From Lycorma delicatula (taxonomy: Eukaryota; Arthropoda; Insecta; Hemiptera; Fulgoridae): DNA of 64,000 bases. A program made the position numbers and the translations under genes. Positions 47,350 through 58,679 of the stretch are shown in pieces; positions within the stretch are counted from its first letter, which is position 1, and each line of letters opens with the position of its first letter. The stretch spans positions 16,218,626 through 16,282,625 of the forward strand of contig NC_134457.1 in NCBI RefSeq assembly GCF_047948215.1, in the 5' to 3' direction. A model generated the notes under the pieces. The model worked only from the letters and a program-made list of their open reading frames with translations. It was not told the DNA's origin and ran no database searches.

Positions 47350-49432
47350 ACTAAGAGATAAAATAAATTCAACAAATTTAAATTAAATTAAATTTTTCAT
47401 ATTATTAGCTAGCTCTATATTACTTTCACTATATTATAAATTAATAAGGCTGTCAGACAATGAAAAGGAAATAAGTTATGATTATAACTGAGTTGTAAAC
47501 TAAAAATTGAGCTGAAAAGGATAAATTGTAATTTGTATATTGTAACCAATTTAGACAATCACCTGTCAGTAATTTGATGAAGAGAAAAGAAAATGTATAT
47601 TTGAAATACTTCCAAAAGCGGGAGTGGTGAATTACACTAGTAAATAACAAAAATATTATTGTGAATTAATGAATGAGATATTATACATTATTAATCTGAC
47701 TGAATGTTAAATTCAATTTTACTTATTCAGCATTCTGAGTTCTTAATTCTGACAAAACAAAGATTTGCTTTTAACTCAGCTATCTAGGACAGATGAAGCT
47801 GGATTACTTTTTTAGAGTTCTGCCTGATATATAATTTCAGGTCTTATATATTTTCTAGTTTATTCTAATCCTACAAGTTCATTTAAAGCAAACTCCATAT
47901 CCCAAATCTTTCTTATTTATTGCTGCTTGTCATTTGTTTTTTCAAACATTATAATAAAAAAAAATAAATAAATATAAAAATAACTTTATTATGGTCTGAA
48001 CATAATAATTTTATGCTTAAAAAATATTTTTTGTTTTTTTGAAAATCTTTAATTCTACAAATTTTTATATTAACTGGTAGTTTAGCTAGTCTGCAACCTC
48101 TTAAGCTGCTTTAGTCTAGATAAACAAGGTTTTATAGCAATACAGTAATAGACAGATCCTGGATAAAATGATAAACTATATCCTTCATAGCCTGACTGTT
48201 CTGTAATAATGAAGGGTATATTTCACATAAATGCAAACTGCCAAACAACAAACTGGCTTTTTTGTAATTGCTAAAGTTAAATATTGTTGAATAAATATAT
48301 AGTGCATCCTGTTGGCATTTAGTAGATAATAACCATTTTGATCAATGTTTATTAAAATAAATAAAAATAATAATATTTATCATGCACTATATTTTGATTA
48401 AAATTTGGGAAATATTTATTTGCACCTTACATTTTTTACTAAAGAGTACTATATTAAACATTATTTTGTAATTTACAGTGCTGTAAATACTAATTTAGAG
48501 TGAACATTTATTTTCTCTCAAACATAAAATATTCCAAGTATTAAATGCATTTATATTATTAAGTAAAAGGGTTATGTACTAAAATATATAGTAACAAGCA
48601 TTGTTATCATGTTAACACAATAGTGTGTAGGGATACAGATTGTTCTATATTATAATGAAAACATGGTACTACTAAGATTGTCATAAGAACAGAGTAATTC
48701 TTTATCCTTACCTACAGCATTTACTAAACAAATTGGTATAATACTTACTATTTACTAAACTAACATGTGTTCTCTTAAATATATAACAAATTTTCAAAAT
48801 TAAAGCAGGAAAGCTTTTTCGTAAATATAAAAAATGTTTCTTAACTGATTACATATCTTCATAAAAAGATAAACCATGTAAAGAGTCTGACAGTTTTTGT
48901 GTAAGTTCAGGGTAATATGTGACTTATGGATCTTACTCAGATGTATTGAAACAGGTTTTCAGATTGTGAAGTAAGCAGAACTAAATATTGGTTCTATTAA
49001 TAATAGCATATAAAAAACCATTAAAAGGTAACATCTAGATTTAAGCCTATGTTTAACAGTATTATGAAACAAGTGATAAGTGTCAGTACTAAATCAAAAG
49101 CCCAATTACAGTATAATTGTATTTAAATTACAGTGTATACAACAGGAAATTAAAAAATACATTTTGTAAGTCTTAAGTTTTTTAATGTTTATTATTTATC
49201 ATTGAAGGTTGAGCCATCTTATTTAAAACATAATTCTCAAAAATAATATTAAAATATGTTTTAAGAATTTTAAGAACCTTTAACTCCATCTTCAATCTTC
49301 TAAAGTTTGACATATTGGTTCTACAATACATAATACATAGTACATACAACCATACATAGCGCAAACTTAGAGGTGTATATGGAATTAACAGTATTCTATT
49401 CTCCAATTTCTAAACCTCATCCAGTTAGCATG
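47350..49432. other. Unassigned AT-rich sequence
   Basis: No frame or shared repeat recognised. Confidence 0.5.
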
Positions 49433-49444
49433 TTTATTTTGTTA

Positions 49445-50217
49445 GCCACGTGGGGATTCCGGGTAATGAACATGCAGACTCCGCTGCTAAAGACACATGT
49501 GGTCAACCATCCTTCACTACCCGTGTTACTACATCAGACTTTATTAACTGTGTAAAACTCACTCTTTACGCAAAGTGGCAAGATGACTGGATGGATAGAC
49601 AGATAACAAACTCCGGCAAATTAAAGGTTGTGTGTTGCCATGGGATTCCTCATACAGGTAAATTTGTTGGGAGGAAGTGGTCCTCTCCTGACTGCAGATA
49701 GGACATACGAGAGCTACTCACCGGTATCTGATGTTAGCAGTAAATATACAGATATGCATACAATAAAACTGCCGTTTGCAGCCTTGCGTCAAAAATTTAA
49801 ATTTGCCAGGAATTTTCATCAAATCTTGGGCAATAATAAAGAAGTTTTGGCCCACGTGTTTTTTGTTTCTCCAGGGGGCTAATATTTTACATTATAGTGT
49901 TTTTAGATTTTTTTAATGTAATTCCATGTTTTTTTGTCTTAACATTTTAGTTTAAGTTTTTTGTCTTTTCTTTGTTTTTAATAATTTAGTTTGTTCTGTT
50001 TTTAATTTTTTACTTTTTTGTTTTTGTTTTTATTTTTTTGTGGTTTTTGTTATTCTATTAGGCTTTATATATGTATTTCCTGTTCTATTTTCTGGGAGTT
50101 TTTATTTAATTTTTAATTGTAAATTTTTAACTTTAGTTTCTAACCTCATATATTGTATTTGGGTGATGATAACGCTGAAGCATTTTTTGCTCAGAAAAAA
50201 GCTACACAAAAAAAATA
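49445..50217 (+). mobile_element. 5'-truncated Jockey-like LINE with TSD
   Basis: The plus-strand copy begins inside RNase H: HVGIPGNEHADSAAKD, then PSFTTRVTTSDFINCVKLTL, and near 49,770-49,880 LPFAALRQKFKFARNF. All of these match the 58.7-59.4 kb coding part. A T-rich 3' untranslated region ends with GATGATAACGCTGAAGC and an A tail, matching the 3' end of the 58-kb copy. A candidate 12-bp TSD, TTTATTTTGTTA, lies at 49,433-49,444 and 50,218-50,229. Frameshifts make it non-coding. Confidence 0.88.
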
Positions 50218-50229
50218 TTTATTTTGTTA

Positions 50230-53200
50230 CTGAGATGCACAATATGATCCCTACTGTCTTACCTGGCTATTGGTTAAGTGAAAATTTTTGATATGACAGT
50301 TTGACTACTTAGCTAATAAAAATGCTTTCTTTTTAATATAAAAGGACAACAAAGGCATAAATTTGTAAATAACAAATTAATTCCATTGTAACTGAAAAAA
50401 ATAAATAAGTCCACTTTACTGATAAGACAAAAGTCAGTCAAATTTAAAATATCCTCGTCAGAGTAAATTTATTTAATTTTATCTAATCACAAAGTGATTT
50501 GATTTGGTTTATCTGTAAATTTTGTCAATCTACATAGATTTATCTGCACATGTTTGAATAAGTGCTCATATTTATTTATCTTATATATTTGTAGCTTTCA
50601 GTTTAGTCTTTAGATGAAACAACCCATGAATCTCTACACATACATGGCTACAATAAATGAATGAATTTTTGTTCAAAACACAGTTTTACAGTCTCATTGT
50701 TTGATATGGAGATGTTATATAATAAGCAGAATACTGCCATGTATTGTGCTCCCTCTTTAGATGTTATTGTTTTTTTAGTTTTTCCAGCACAGAATTAATA
50801 ATAATTCACATTAAATATTTAAAACCTGAGAAAGTAAAAAAAAAAAAAAAAAAATATCCGATCAACACCAGAGATGTCATACTACGAAAGAGTGAAGCCA
50901 ATAAATTCATTAAAAAAAAAAAAACAACAAACAATTATTAGATGTACACTTATTTAAAAATAATTTAAATGACTTATTGGAAACATAACCCAGATTTACC
51001 ACTCCAATAGCTAACTGTTAGTAACTGATACTTATGATGATAATGAAAATCAAAATGAAACAAAATTAATCTTTGATAGATAAGAGATTTATTTTGCTGT
51101 ATTTATAATAATTTTTTTTTCTGGTAAATTATTCCTGAAAATGATTCTAATTAAAACCTATTTTCAAAGGCAAATGGGAAATTCCAAATGATTTGCAATA
51201 TGAAGACATTTATTGATTGTTTTAATAGTGAAAACTTAGTTGAAGGATGCATTACAAAGATTTATTCATTATGTAAAGCTTATTTTAGAGAAAAATGGAA
51301 AAGAAATATAATTAATGAAATTAAAATTACATGATCAATTTAGGAAATTCAATTTTATTTATTAAGTAGAAATTACAGGAGGAAACATTTGCATACTACT
51401 TATGGAGTTTCCAGAGCAATAAATGTGCCCAAAAAACATGAAAAACGGATACTTTTAAAGAGAATAGTATCTAAAACATCCAATTTCCAGAAAACTTCAG
51501 AAAAGGTTGACGGAAATAAAGTCACAGTAATTCTAGTATAGTCTCAGTGTTTACTACATCTTATTCAATTTAAACATCATTAAGGAGTATGGGCTAATAT
51601 AAATAACTTTATTACTGAAGTTCTTTTATCAAAAAGAAATTGTTTTTCCCAGAATACAACAGCACATAAACAACTTTAAAAGTTAATGGCTTTTATAATA
51701 TGAGTCATGTTCAACATCAGAATATGTTTTTTTGTTGCAAGACATTTATAATATTAATCTACTAAATACAATCAAAATAGTATATTAAAAAAAAATTTTT
51801 TTAAATTATAAGAGAATAAATTATGGTTGGTAACTTAATATTTATAATGTAGCACAAAGTTTCATTTTTAATATATTTCAGACACTTTTTGAAAAAATAA
51901 AAATAAAAATAGCTGAATAATTATTTTAAAAAATATTTCTTATTAAAAAGGAAAGAAAGTGAATATTAAAACACTAAATTTACAGAGCACATAGACCAGA
52001 CATTTTGCTCTACATTTAACAACTATAGGTTGAATTAAATAAAATTACAAATAGAAACTAAAACAAAAATAATTATGGATTACAATATATTATCTTTTAT
52101 ACTCTTATATTATACACATTCATTAATATTATATAATAATATTGTTACAAACATTAATAAAATCTGACAACATATAATAAACAACAAACAAATATATAAC
52201 ACACTTTGTTAACAAATATTAACACTTAACTTTAAGTGTTAAATTTTGTTAACATGTAAAAATATGGTAATAATTAACTATTACTGTTCTTCTCAGGAAT
52301 GTTTGGGAGGATAGTTGTATTGGAAGGGCTGCTTATTTTATCTATACTTGTACAACCTCGCTCTTCCATATCCTTCCAATACTGATAATTGTTCCTTACA
52401 TTATAAAGTAATTCCGGCATATCAATAAATACTGAAAAAACCAACAAAATTAACTTAATTTTAACCTTAAAACTAACCAACAATTATGAATTTTAAATAA
52501 CCAACCAAACTAACCTTAAATAAGGAAGAGGTGCTCATGTGTTTTTTTATGTTCATGTTTGACCAAACAAACAAATTTCAACGATTCTTTTTCTATTAAA
52601 AAAAATTAGATATTATTTAACTTAGTTGGAATACTTATAGTTAGCGTAAAAAGAAACATACATATCCCCTGTACTCCAGTCACCCTAGTTCATAGTCAGT
52701 AATCATCTCTTTATATTATTTCTCTGTGTTCCTTTGCTTATTTTTATCAAGATATAATTTAGGAGTGTCGTTATTTCTGTAAATGACTTTTTTCACATGA
52801 CCTACTTCTTTGTTGGTGTGTACGTTAAAAATTAAAATAAACTTAAAAGAGCACAATCAACTTAAAATTACTATACTAAAAATTAAAAAAATAATATTCT
52901 ATTACAGTTAGGCTGAAATAAGTTAAGGGTAATTAAGTTTTTTTAGTGTTGAATTCAATAAATCAAAATTTACAGAATAATGAAAAAACTATTTCTCACA
53001 TATTTTTAAAAATTTAAGATTATTTTTTAAAATTTATTTTATTAAAAACACAAATTATATCAGATATAACAACAGTAGTTAACAGAAATTCTTTAAAAAA
53101 ATAATTTATTGATAAATATTACTATATTTTTGTGTTCCCTTATTTGCTGGTTAAACTGTACACTATTAAAAATTTTAATATCCATTTGGGCAATTGGTAT

Positions 53201-53991
53201 GTTCAAATGAAAAACTGTGTCAGCTTATACACTAAATATAGGCTTGAGATCATATAAAAGGATTAACTGCACATCATCAATTGTTTATATATTAAAATAT
53301 ACCATTGAAAATGTCTATATGATTGTAAGGAAATACTGCTGACTGCTAGGGGATTACATATTAACATTTTAATAATATATATAGACTGTAAAGTCATCGT
53401 GTAAGTCAACCAGCAGGTATAGAGTAGACACCAAAATTTAATGTTGTGTTTTAGTTACTAACAAGTTAAATATTTTCTTTACTGGACCTTTTAGTTACTT
53501 TATATCTTGCAGTGTTAGTTTAAATCAGAATAATTCTGATGTTATGTTTGAATATTTTATGCATATGCAGATTAAATTTCTAATTATTTTATTTTTCATT
53601 TTGTGTGTCAATGTCTATCATAATTGTCATGCTAATGAAACTATTATTTTTTGAATAAAGTGGTTTTAAAGATTCTTAGTATCTAACTCAGGGCCTTTGT
53701 GTCACAAGGTTAGTTTGTTTTTGGTAACTCTGTGCATTACTGATGATTTATGATTTTTTTAACATTTGAGCAAATTTTTTCAACTGAAGTAGAAATATAT
53801 TTTATTTTACTCAAATTTTTACAATGTAGATATTTTTATTAATTTTAAAGGGCAAGGTAAAAAAGAATAAATGATCAATACAACAAAAATATATTTTATA
53901 TCAGTTTGTAATACTAATGAATATTAGAATTTTAGTTATAATAATCTATATGAAATTATTATTTTAATTGTGCATTACACAAAATTTAAAT
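50230..53991. other. Unassigned AT-rich sequence
   Basis: Contains a 22-bp-arm inverted pair at 52,208-52,253 (20 of 22 matching, 2-nt centre) and A runs near 50,837. Peptides near 51,200-51,700 did not match anything convincingly. Confidence 0.5.
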
Positions 53992-53993
53992 TA

Positions 53994-54811
53994 CAGTAAA
54001 ATCTCCTTATTCGCAGGGTTAGAGACTAAAAATGCCGCGAATATAGAACGGAACTAATACTCGTTTAAGGAAGAATAGTTAGGTTGTATGTAAAATGAAA
54101 AATATCATGGGTACTTACTTAGGGCGATGTTATTGATGAAATGGAGACGGCATCATTCATTTATAAGTACTGGTTTAGTACAATACATAGGTACACTACA
54201 CAAAAAAATATTTAACAAAATTCAGTATATTTCCTAATTTACTCGTAAGTACTTACTGAACTGTCTGATTTAAAAACTCACTACAGTACGTACAGTATTA
54301 GAAAAATGTATTACATGTTCAAATCGTATCAAAAGTCAAGAAAACAGCGCAACAGTACTACGTACACTAAAACTAAAATTACTGTAAATTTACAAAATTA
54401 ACCTACAGTATTTTGGATTGCATTTATAAAAATTTGTTAATTTTTCCTTGTCTCGCTCTTGTTTCTAAATCCGTGTGAAGTTCTGTGTATTCTTGTAGGC
54501 ATCTTCAATTTTGCGCTTAAAGATTAAGCTTATATTCAAAGGTAGATCAGCATCTATAAAAAACTGGATAAGATCATGGGATAATTTAATGCCTTCAGAA
54601 AGCGTTTTGAACTGTTTTCCAGGGATCATATCTTCTACCTCCAAATGTTCATACTGTACCTGCGCCATTAAATCTTTTAATATTTTTATTTTTTAATGTC
54701 ACTACATAATTTACGTACGTGAATACGGAAAATTCTAGTCGCGAATATAGAGAAGACATCGCAAAATATTGCACCGCGAATAACGAATTCCTGAACAAGA
54801 AGATTTCACTG
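53994..54811 (-). mobile_element. Non-autonomous pogo/Tigger-like element
   Basis: An 818-bp element flanked by TA (53,992-53,993 and 54,812-54,813). The ends begin CAGTAAAATCTCCTTATTC and, from the other side, CAGTGAAATCTTCTTGTTC. Subterminal GCGAATATAGA words occur inside both ends (near 54,036 and 54,741). The CAGT start, TA duplication and an internal transposase-like tail point to the pogo/Tigger group. It is too short to encode a full transposase. Confidence 0.8.
54465..54668 (-). pseudogene. Remnant of pogo/Tigger transposase C-terminus
   Basis: A 67-codon open frame, MAQVQYEHLEVEDMIPGK through FIDADLPLNISLIFKRKI. The layout, a short acidic region followed by a helical segment and a basic L-K-R helix, resembles the C-terminal end of Tigger-type transposases. 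The catalytic domain is absent. Identification leans on the surrounding terminal repeats more than on the peptide. Confidence 0.5.
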
Positions 54812-54919
54812 TAAATGTGCGTTTTAATATTTTAGTATTGGTAGTACAAAATTTCTTTAATAAAATAATAATTGATAACTAATTTAATGAATAATATGTA
54901 AATAATTAATAAAATAATG

Positions 54920-55021
54920 GGTACTTTGTCGGAAAATGCCCACTACCAAAAATCAGATATTTTTTTAATCGATACAAAATAACATATACTATAATTATTA
55001 GGTAAAATTAAGCAGTAGAAA
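54920..55021 (+). repeat. Merlin left TIR
   Basis: Matches the reverse complement of 57,964-58,067 closely. It shares the words GGAAAAT, ACCAAAAAT and a 32-bp exact core around CAAAATAACATATACTATAA. Confidence 0.92.
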
Positions 55022-55137
55022 TAATGCTAAAATGATAAAGGTCAAGGACGAAGAGACCAGTTTCTTATTGGTTGACACCATTTGTTTATCTTTGTTGATA
55101 ATTATGTTTGTAAAAAATTATAAATTTATAATAAATA

Positions 55138-55548
55138 AAAAATTATAAATGTAATCTTTTTTTCCTATTCAGCCAGTGGGAATTACCGTTCAGGTATTAC
55201 TTCGGAGGTTGAATGAGGATGATATGTATGAATGCAAATGAAGTGTAGTCTTGTAAAGTCTCAGTTTGACCATTCCTGAAATGTGTGGTTAATTGAAACC
55301 CAACCACCAAAGAACACCAGTATCCACAATCTAGTATTCAAATTCATATAAAAGTAGCCTTTCTGAGGACTTGGACGCTGGAACTCTCGACTTCCAAATC
55401 AGTTGATTTGGGAAGACGCGTTCACCACATGACCAACCCGGTGGGTTTATAAATGTAATCTAACCAAACTTAACCTACGCTCGCTTCGCACACTAGTCAA
55501 GGTTAGCGAGCGTAGGTTAAGTCTGGTTAAATTATATTTATAATTTTA
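55138..55548. repeat. Foldback sequence split by a SINE
   Basis: The arm 55,462-55,485 continues, across the SINE insertion, from 55,138-55,157. Its inverted partner is 55,505-55,548. The inner 25 bp match at 24 positions, with a 19-nt loop (55,486-55,504). The original sequence was about 105 bp, a miniature hairpin element within Merlin. Confidence 0.8.
55158..55446 (-). mobile_element. SINE-1 copy d inside the foldback
   Basis: Near full length and antisense: the tail is at 55,158 and the head (GGTGGG) at 55,446. A perfect 15-bp TSD, TTATAAATGTAATCT, occupies 55,143-55,157 and 55,447-55,461. Confidence 0.95.
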
Positions 55549-55637
55549 TTTATTTATTTTCTAATTTCAATATAGCATTTCAGTGGTGCCATCTAAGAAC
55601 TAACTACAGAAGCTAAGGGGTTATTTTTTTCTTACAA

Positions 55638-56678
55638 ATGAGTTCAATACCAGAACTTGGCTTAGGTATGTATAAAACTAACATTGTGTATTTAGATGTG
55701 CAAAAAATATACATTTTTCTATTTTTGGCAGATACAGTAGTTATGGAGCCACAAACCTTTTCATCACTTGTTGAAATTATTGGCAGTAAAAAAAGGTAAT
55801 TGAGTTTTTGCAAACAAAGAAAATTTTACATGAAACAAAAGTTTCATATAAAATTAAAAAAAAAACATAATATGAAATTACAATTTACTGCAAAGAGAAT
55901 TCGATGGTTGTGTAATAAACTAAGCTGCCATCAGGAAATTTCCTTATTAAAAGATACATGGCTAGAGGATACTCATTTGTCTTTGGAAAATACTGTTTAT
56001 TTATTGTTGGGTTAATGACCTACAGAAAATAGGAGGAGAAGGCAATGACTGTCAAGATGAATCCCCAATTTTTCCAAGCAAAAGTATAATTAAGGAAGAG
56101 TTCTGCCAAATCAATGGATTTTCGGAGGTATATGCAGAGAGACAAGAGAGTGCTTCATGTTTGCTGTACCGAATTGGAAAAAAAAATATTTTGCTTGATA
56201 TCATTAAGACTTGCATGTAAAAGGTTCTTTAATTATATCCGACAAGTGGAAATCTTATGAAGATATTCCCAAATTAGATGGCTATAACTTTCAACATCTT
56301 ACAATAAATCATTCAGAGTATTTCGTGGATCTTGAGATCGGAGTACACACACAAAATATTGAAAATTTATGATTGTGTTTCAAACAACGTAACAAAAAAG
56401 AAAAGGGCACCTAGAGAACTAATGGATTCTTATATTTGTGAATCTTATGATGCCACAGATATAGGGATGAAGAAGATTTATTTGAATTAATGCTCTCTCT
56501 TTTTCCTGTTTAGCCTCCGGGAATTACCGTTCAGGTATTACTTCAGAGGATGAATAAGGATGATATGTATGAGTGCAAATGAAGTGTAATTTTGTACAGT
56601 CTGAGTTCGACCATTCCTGATTAATGTGCACATTAATTTGAATTAATGCTGCAACACATCAGTGAATTTTATAAATAA
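55638..56678 (+). pseudogene. Merlin (IS1595/ISXO2-type) transposase relic
   Basis: The zinc-ribbon-like N-terminal region reads IRWLCNKLSCHQEISLLKDT and then WLEDTHLSLENTVYLLLG (55,890-56,010). The catalytic triad is still legible. The first Asp is in GNDCQDES (near 56,056), the second in LIISDKWKSY (near 56,240), and the Glu in EIGVHTQNIE (near 56,361). After removal of the SINE at 56,495-56,635 the C-terminus reads DLFELMLQHISEFYK and stops at 56,676-56,678. A possible first exon (ATG 55,638-55,640) joins MEPQTFSSLVEII through a 66-nt GT-AG intron, 55,666-55,731. Multiple frameshifts and stops make it inactive. Confidence 0.85.
56495..56635 (-). mobile_element. 5'-truncated SINE-1 copy e inside the Merlin transposase
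   Basis: Only the 3' half of SINE-1 is present, antisense. A perfect 15-bp TSD, ATTTGAATTAATGCT, occupies 56,480-56,494 and 56,636-56,650. The truncated end carries about 15 nt of extra bases that form a palindrome (56,620-56,637). It interrupts the last codons of the Merlin transposase. Confidence 0.93.
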
Positions 56679-56738
56679 ATCATTCAATTGTTATTGTATT
56701 TTGTAAATTCTGTATTGCAATCACGTATAATAACAGTA

Positions 56739-57816
56739 GGTCTGAAAAGTTCCCGAACTAAATTTCTGTAGTCGATACAAGTAGCCATCTCTCGGGCAAC
56801 CAAAGTATGTAGAGTATGATGTCTGTACTACAACATACATAGTGGAGATGGTTTAAAGATGGTAGAGAATCGTTGAACGAACAAAGCGGGAGGCCGTCAA
56901 CAGCTGTTCACGACGAAAACGATGCGAAAGTGCGCGCGCTCCTGGTCGAACAACTTCATCTTACCCTTCTGGCCATAGCAGAAGAGCTAAACATCGGTAA
57001 AGACAGGGTACGTACAATTGTAACAGAAAAATTGAACCACCTAAAGGTGTGCTTTCGTTTCGTTCCACACTTCTTGACCGAAGACAAAAACAGGTGCGTG
57101 TATCTTGCACTTAAGACTTTGTTGAAACTGCCGACAGCGACCCGAATTTATTGCAAAGAATTGTAACTGGGGATGAAAGCTGGTGTTTCATGTATGATTC
57201 CCAAACAAAAAGTCATTCCGCTGCTCGGTTGAATCCTGGAACACAAAGACCTACAAAAGTCAGGCAGCAAAAATCTAGAATGAAAACGATGTTGATTGGA
57301 TTCTTTACTCAAAGGGCCTGATTCATCATGAATTTGTCCCAACTGGTCAAACTGTGAATTTTAAATTCTATTTGGAAATAATGAAACGCTGATGCGTCGC
57401 ATTCATCGAATCCAGCTCGAGTACCGTGATCCGGGCAGTTAAACTCTTTTGCATACAATGCCCCCGGCACACTTGGGAACAGTTTTAACATGTTACTATG
57501 CCGTAAATCAAATCACCACCGTCATATCCCACTTGTCCTATTCACCCGACTTGGCTCTAGCAGATCATTTTCTGTTCCCAAAACTCAAATTGAAGATGAA
57601 AGGCCGCTTTTTCGAATACATTCCAGCCATCCAAAGGGCTTGCACCCAGCATTTGAAGGCAAACCCACAAAGTGATTTCAACAGAGCATTTGACGAGCTC
57701 TACCAGGGCTGAACAAGTGTATAACCAGAGAAGGATTCTAGAGGGCTGATGTGAGTAAATTCATTTATCTTTAAATCTGTATTTTTATTTAATTTAGTTC
57801 GGGAACTTTTCAGACA
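56739..57816 (+). mobile_element. Complete but decayed mariner
   Basis: TIRs begin GGTCTGAAAAGTTCCCGAAC on the left (56,739). The right end (57,816) matches it in reverse except at one base near the tip. TA lies at 56,737-56,738 and 57,817-57,818. At 1,078 bp it is shorter than the usual 1.3 kb, because the first part of the transposase is missing. Confidence 0.93.
56850..57712 (+). pseudogene. Mariner transposase relic
   Basis: The sequence enters at WFKDGRESLNEQSGRPST, so the first helix-turn-helix (about 40 residues) is deleted. Then follow LLVEQLHLTLLAIAEEL, RFVPHFLTEDKNR, and IVTGDESWCFMYD (first catalytic Asp, near 57,168). The second Asp box is destroyed: it reads LLHTMPPAH where HDNAPAH is expected. 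The region SPDLALADHFLFPKLK near 57,545 keeps the third Asp. The stop is at 57,710-57,712. Frameshifts occur near 57,140, 57,340 and 57,450. It is inactive. Confidence 0.9.
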
Positions 57817-57963
57817 TACTGTGTATGTCTGAAAAGTACATTAAAAAGTGTTTAATAATTATTCCAATTTTGTGCTACATTACCATTATATAGTATTTTA
57901 TATATCATTAATAATAAATATTGTATTAAAAAGTATCTTTTATGTATTTATCACTTATCCTTC

Positions 57964-58067
57964 ATTTCTCCTGGTTAATTTTACTTAATAATTATAGTAT
58001 ATGTTATTTTGTATCATTAAAAAAAAATATCTTATTTTTGGTGGTGGATATTTTCCAAAAAAGTACC
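57964..58067 (-). repeat. Merlin right TIR
   Basis: Inverted partner of the left repeat, ending ...AAAGTACC directly before the 8-bp TSD. Confidence 0.92.
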
Positions 58068-58378
58068 AAATAATGAATAAAGGACACATTAACAGAAATA
58101 AATAATTAAAATTATATAATAGTTAAAAAAATATGTATAAAAAGAGTATAGTTTGTTAAGTACTGTCATAAATTAAACAATAATAAAATAAAATGGTCCG
58201 ATAAATGGTATAAAATGATGATGGATAAAGGGGATTTTCAGAATGATTTTAGTGGAGTAATTTTTTTTTTTTTTTTTTTTTTTAGGGTGAAAAACGAGCG
58301 GTCGTTATCATCGCCCGGAAAATAAATAAATAAATAAAAATAAAAGTAATTAAAACTTAAAACTACTATCACAGTAAG

Positions 58379-58667
58379 CAAAATCCGGAATGGGTGTAAA
58401 AGGCCCATTCTCGGATAACAAAAACACTAACATGTAACTTAAAACTACGTTAAAAACTATCATATTAAAACTAAATAAAACTTAAAACTAAAAAAGAGAT
58501 AAAACTTACAACTAGTATCACAAAAATCTTACAACTAATATCACAGACGAATTTAAAAAACATATAAAAAAAAACAACAAAATATGAATATATATATATA
58601 TATATAAAACAAAATTCCGATAGGGAGTGTAAAAGGCTCGCTACTCGGATAACAAAAACAATACATA
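58379..58667 (-). repeat. Duplicated block in the LINE 3' untranslated region
   Basis: Segment 58,379-58,432 recurs with changes at 58,612-58,667. Both contain GTGTAAAAGGC and CTCGGATAACAAAAACA. AAAACTTA-type words fill the space between, with a TA microsatellite near 58,587-58,606. Confidence 0.8.
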
Positions 58668-58679
58668 GGACTAGAGTAA

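Larger units (their letters stand above)
54912..58075 (+). mobile_element. Merlin element with nested insertions
   Basis: Element 54,920-58,067 is bounded by TIRs of about 100 bp that begin GGTACTTT. An exact 8-bp TSD, AAATAATG, lies at 54,912-54,919 and 58,068-58,075. Merlin elements are known for 8-9 bp duplications. Inside lie a Merlin/IS1595-type transposase relic, a foldback sequence split by a SINE-1, a second truncated SINE-1 and a complete mariner. Removing the insertions leaves about 1.6 kb, a normal Merlin size. Confidence 0.92.

Noticed and set aside
51150..51700. Another mariner-like relic
   Set aside because: Only a weak NTTAHK resemblance; order and spacing of other motifs do not fit.
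55462..55529. Telomere-type TTAGG repeat
   Set aside because: Contains TAACCTA-like words but not in tandem; it is better explained as a foldback arm.
57823..57840. Second mariner terminus
   Set aside because: Only about 14 bases match and they form the inverted partner of the adjacent tip; no element follows.
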